Positions 61,195 through 64,000 of a stretch of 64,000 nucleotides of DNA are shown piece after piece. The notes under the pieces were generated by a model, which was given only the letters and a program-made list of their open reading frames with translations, was not told the DNA's origin and searched no databases. Within the stretch, counting starts at the first letter, position 1. Each line of letters starts with the position of its first letter. A program made the position numbers and the translations under genes. Origin of the DNA: DLKC01 sp002478885 (GTDB taxonomy: Bacteria > Bacteroidota > Bacteroidia > Chitinophagales > Chitinophagaceae); the NCBI GenBank assembly GCA_046329585.1, contig JAXLUI010000001.1, positions 620,001-684,000 on the forward strand. Direction: 5' to 3'.

Positions 61195-61245
61195 AAGTGA
61201 GTGACACAACAGCAGCTGAAATATGATAAAGAGCTGGTAAAAACC
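61195..61245 (+). repeat. Interspersed repeat unit, variant head
   Basis: The head AAGTGAGTGACACAAC (61195-61210) and a decayed tail GCTGGTAAAAACC from 61233 (offset 38). A single unit between divergent genes, upstream of the rpoD promoter. Confidence 0.8.
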
Positions 61246-61308
61246 AGTGTATTTCCCCAAAAGAGGCTTGTTTTCCACAATTACCAAAAATAATCCGTTG
61301 CAAATTTG

Positions 61309-61316
61309 TACCTTTG
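61309..61316 (+). promoter_or_regulatory. Promoter -7 box TACCTTTG of the primary sigma gene
   Basis: It matches TAnnTTTG and would give a 5' leader of about 95 bases. No good -33 box is seen. Confidence 0.5.
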
Positions 61317-61412
61317 CCAGCTGTTTTCTAATTTGTTAAAAATTAAGTGTCAAAAGCAACTTTATCCCGGCAATAAACGTCTAAAGTTTATAGTAAATAG
61401 TAATTCCACAAT

Positions 61413-62270
61413 ATGAGGCAACTCAAAATCGCAACTCAGATCACCAACCGTGATTCGCAGGCAGTAGAAAAGTATCTCCAGGAAATTTCTAAAATTCCGA
61501 TGATCACTCCCGAAGAGGAAACAACACTGGCCCAGCGTATCAAAATGGGCGATCAGAGAGCGCTTGACAAATTGGTGCAGGCCAACCTTCGTTTCGTGGT
61601 ATCTGTAGCTAAGCAGTACCAGCACCAGGGCCTTTCACTTAGTGATCTCATCAACGAGGGAAATCTCGGCCTTATAAAGGCGGCACAACGCTTTGATGAA
61701 ACAAAGGGTTTCAAATTTATTTCTTACGCGGTATGGTGGATTCGCCAGTCCATCTTACAGGCGTTGGCAGAGCAAGGCAGATTAGTCCGCCTGCCTCAAA
61801 ATAAGATTGGCACTTACAACAAAGCCAACAAGGCTTACATGGCTTTTGAACAGGAGCACGAAAGAGAGCCTTCCACAGAAGAACTGGCAGAGATACTGGA
61901 AATGAGTGAGACTGAAATCAACAACATCTTCCAGAGCAACACCCGCCACACTTCTCTTGATGCGCCTGTACACGAAGCGGAAGATGTAGCCATGGGCGAT
62001 TTACTCGAAGGCAGCGATGATACTGATGATGATGTAATGAAAGATTCGCTGCGTGAAGAAATTAAACGCGTACTGAAATCACTCAGTCCACGCGAAGCGG
62101 AAATCGTAAACGCTTATTTCGGTCTTGATGGCGAAAATGGTGTAACCATTGAGCAGATCGGGATGAAATATGATCTTACCAAAGAGCGCATACGCCAGAT
62201 CAAGGAAAGGGCGATTAAACGTTTACAGAAGGCCCGCTACAGCAATGCTTTGAAAGCATATCTTGGCTAA
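61413..62270 (+). CDS. rpoD: Primary RNA polymerase sigma factor (sigma-70 / SigA)
   Basis: A 285-residue sigma factor, the short Bacteroidota form without region 1.1. YLQEISKIPMITPEEE is region 1.2; DLINEGNLGLIKAAQRFDETKGFKFISYAVWWIRQSILQAL is region 2; regions 3 and 4 follow, with SLSPREAEIVNAYFGLDGENGVTIEQIGMKYDLTKERIRQIKERAIKRL. It recognises TAnnTTTG promoters. It is a single gene with its own terminator. Confidence 0.96.
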   Translation: MRQLKIATQITNRDSQAVEKYLQEISKIPMITPEEETTLAQRIKMGDQRALDKLVQANLRFVVSVAKQYQHQGLSLSDLINEGNLGLIKAAQRFDETKGFKFISYAVWWIRQSILQALAEQGRLVRLPQNKIGTYNKANKAYMAFEQEHEREPSTEELAEILEMSETEINNIFQSNTRHTSLDAPVHEAEDVAMGDLLEGSDDTDDDVMKDSLREEIKRVLKSLSPREAEIVNAYFGLDGENGVTIEQIGMKYDLTKERIRQIKERAIKRLQKARYSNALKAYLG

Positions 62271-62290
62271 TAGCAATTCGTAAAAAAATT

Positions 62291-62323
62291 AAACCTCTTG
62301 TTTCATACAAGAGGTTTTTTTTA
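62291..62323 (+). terminator. Terminator of rpoD
   Basis: AAACCTCTTG / CAAGAGGTTT (62291-62300 with 62308-62317), perfect 10-bp stem followed by a run of T residues. On the minus strand A residues precede, so it could act for prfC as well. Confidence 0.92.
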
Positions 62324-62359
62324 TTTGTGCTATAACTTAAGCCGGAACTATATAAATGT

Positions 62360-63946
62360 TTATTTATGTATCTCACTCGTAAAATGGAATTCAATATCCG
62401 GGTTGTTCTGCCGCTCGGTATTTAAGAACCATTCGCTCTGCGCCAGGTATACCGGGTGGCCATCTTTGTCTTCGCCGGAATTACTTTGTTTAAACCTGAG
62501 AAAATCTTCCAGCTTTTTCTGATCCTTGCTGGTAAGCCAGCAGGCCTTATAAAAAGGCAATGTCCTGAATTCGCATGCGGCGCTGTACTCGTGCAACAAG
62601 CGGTACTGGATCACTTCAAACTGGAGCTCACCTACACAACCGATGATTTTTTTCGTCCCTCCAAACTGTGTGAATAATTGTGCAACCCCTTCATCCGTAA
62701 GCTGCCGGATGCCCTTTTCGAGCTGCTTCGTTTTCATCGGGTCTTTGTTTACCAGTTCCTTGAAAATCTCGGGCGAGAAAGAAGGAATGCCAGTGAAATA
62801 GAAGTCTTCCCCTTCTGTTAGTGTATCACCGATCTTGAAATTACCCGTATCAAATAAACCAACCACGTCGCCCGGATAAGCATCTTCGATCACGTCTTTG
62901 CTGCGGGCCATAAATGAATAGGGATTGCTAAAGCGCAGGTCCCTGTCGAGCCGCACATGATGATAGTATTTGTTGCGCTCGAACCTGCCACTGCAAACAC
63001 GCAGAAACGCAATCCTGTCCCGGTGCTTGGGATCGAGATTGGCATGTATCTTAAAAACAAAACCACTGAATTTATCGGCGCCCACATCAACACGGCCGGT
63101 GCTTGTTTCCCTGCTTCTTGGCACGGGTGCTATCCTGATGAACGTATCGAGCAATTCTTTTACACCAAAATTGTTAATGGCACTTCCGAAAAATACGGGC
63201 GCTACTTTGCCGCCCAGGTAATCATCTGCATTCAGGGTGCCATGCACCGCATCGATCAGTTCCACATCTTCTCTTAACATGTGCGCATCCTTCTCTCCTA
63301 TTTTTTCGTCTAACACTGCCGTATTCAGGTCTTCAATCAGCACACTCTCTTCGTCAGAAGCCTTTGTATTGGCGGTAAAGAGCAGCAAATTTTTATCATG
63401 CAAATTATATACGCCTTTAAAATCTTTACCACTATTGATGGGCCATGTCATCGGGTGCAGGCTTATCTTCAGTTCCTTTTCAATCTCTTCCAGCAGGTCA
63501 AACCTGTTCTTGCCATCGCGGTCCATTTTGTTGATGAATACAATGACAGGTGTATCGCGCATGCGGCATACTTCCATCAGCCTGCGGGTTTGATCTTCCA
63601 CGCCATTTACACTGTCAACCACGAGCACAACACTGTCAACCGCCGTTAATGTCCGGTAAGTGTCTTCTGCAAAGTCTTTGTGGCCCGGCGTATCGAGCAG
63701 GTTAATAAGGTTACCCTTGTATTCAAAGGTCATTACGCTCGTTGCCACAGAAATACCGCGCTGCCGTTCAATTTCCATGAAGTCACTGGTAGCGTGTTTT
63801 TTTATCTTATTGCTTTTTACCGCGCCGGCCGTTTGTATAGCGCCGCCGAACAGCAGGAACTTCTCTGTCAGTGTGGTCTTACCTGCATCCGGGTGCGATA
63901 TAATGGCGAACGTTTTGCGGCTGTTGATCTCTTTTTCGTATTTCAT
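62360..63946 (-). CDS. prfC: Peptide chain release factor 3
   Basis: A 528-residue GTPase that removes RF1/RF2 from the ribosome after termination. The G motifs are SHPDAGKTT, DTPGHKDF and NKMD; the G domain starts FAIISHPDAG. The EF-G-like domains 2 and 3 follow (GFVFKIHANLDPKHRDRIAFLRVCSG and FEVIQYRLLHEYSAACEF). The start at 63946 is the family-like ATG; another lies at 63958. The 54 bases up to the window edge hold no recognisable feature. Confidence 0.95.
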   Translation of the reverse strand: MKYEKEINSRKTFAIISHPDAGKTTLTEKFLLFGGAIQTAGAVKSNKIKKHATSDFMEIERQRGISVATSVMTFEYKGNLINLLDTPGHKDFAEDTYRTLTAVDSVVLVVDSVNGVEDQTRRLMEVCRMRDTPVIVFINKMDRDGKNRFDLLEEIEKELKISLHPMTWPINSGKDFKGVYNLHDKNLLLFTANTKASDEESVLIEDLNTAVLDEKIGEKDAHMLREDVELIDAVHGTLNADDYLGGKVAPVFFGSAINNFGVKELLDTFIRIAPVPRSRETSTGRVDVGADKFSGFVFKIHANLDPKHRDRIAFLRVCSGRFERNKYYHHVRLDRDLRFSNPYSFMARSKDVIEDAYPGDVVGLFDTGNFKIGDTLTEGEDFYFTGIPSFSPEIFKELVNKDPMKTKQLEKGIRQLTDEGVAQLFTQFGGTKKIIGCVGELQFEVIQYRLLHEYSAACEFRTLPFYKACWLTSKDQKKLEDFLRFKQSNSGEDKDGHPVYLAQSEWFLNTERQNNPDIEFHFTSEIHK

Positions 63947-64000
63947 ACTGCTGGTCACGGCGGTAGATTACTATTCATCACCGCGCTCTTTTTTTCGAGG

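Noticed and set aside
3041..61245. The repeated heads as a CRISPR array
   Set aside because: Units are scattered in many intergenic gaps, in both orientations, with no regular spacers and no cas genes.

Overview
The window looks like a chromosomal segment of a Bacteroidota bacterium, most probably family Chitinophagaceae (the family is an inference). The evidence is a short 285-residue primary sigma factor, promoters of the TAnnTTTG type, a type IX secretion C-terminal signal, many SusC/TonB-era envelope proteins such as an energy-transducer TonB domain protein and OmpA with thrombospondin type 3 repeats, DUF5777 beta-barrels, and almost no Shine-Dalgarno sites. There is no prophage, transposase, rRNA or CRISPR array. 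One tRNA (Arg, TCT) is present.

Layout. 1-1040: hisG, cut by the left edge, with a complete histidine attenuator (13-codon leader with five His codons, antiterminator and terminator). 1099-6246: an ECF sigma factor with its anti-sigma/beta-barrel partner, twin HTH regulators of identical length, and a secreted DUF6134-like protein. 6348-10047: Na+/H+ antiporter, acyltransferase-like membrane protein, SMP-30 family protein. 10386-21031: a respiratory or electron-transfer locus, the most interesting functional region. It holds two parallel outer-envelope cassettes, each a haem- or lipid-binding lipoprotein, a CX4CH monohaem lipoprotein and a DUF5777 beta-barrel. They are followed by a lipoprotein, a CXXCH cytochrome c, a small anchored protein, a four-cluster ferredoxin, an NrfD/PsrC-type membrane subunit and a membrane-anchored periplasmic protein. 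No molybdopterin or other catalytic subunit is encoded. Both cassettes have Crp/Fnr-like palindromes at the same distance from the promoter -7 box.

21245-31739: PlsC-like acyltransferase, uracil-DNA glycosylase, tRNA-Arg, an Omp85-like protein, a glutaminase-family protein, a GH5-like hydrolase, and a three-gene Mla-type lipid transporter. 32086-39711: NPP phosphodiesterase, NUDIX hydrolase, thioredoxin-fold protein, Gfo/Idh/MocA oxidoreductase, serine hydrolase, M20 peptidase, a small beta-barrel. 39779-43912: small housekeeping enzymes (YggS, SRPBCC, DHFR-like, VOC, DUF2200, DUF1801, SnoaL-like). 43985-58753: lipoprotein, MtaB, J-domain protein, esterase, CrtA-like protein, GNAT, OmpA, HU-domain membrane protein, YhhN, GH125 mannosidase, TonB, Pgi, threonine aldolase. 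58937-63946: a large T9SS-exported protein, the primary sigma factor, and release factor 3.

The strongest unexplained pattern is a 50-52 bp interspersed repeat, found as about 25 recognisable units, all intergenic. It has a 16-base head (AAGWGTGCGACGCAAC or a covarying variant), a nearly fixed spacer, and a GCCGG tail. Units often sit tail-first directly behind stop codons, and several occur as inverted pairs. No encoding transposase is in the window, so its agent and function are unknown.
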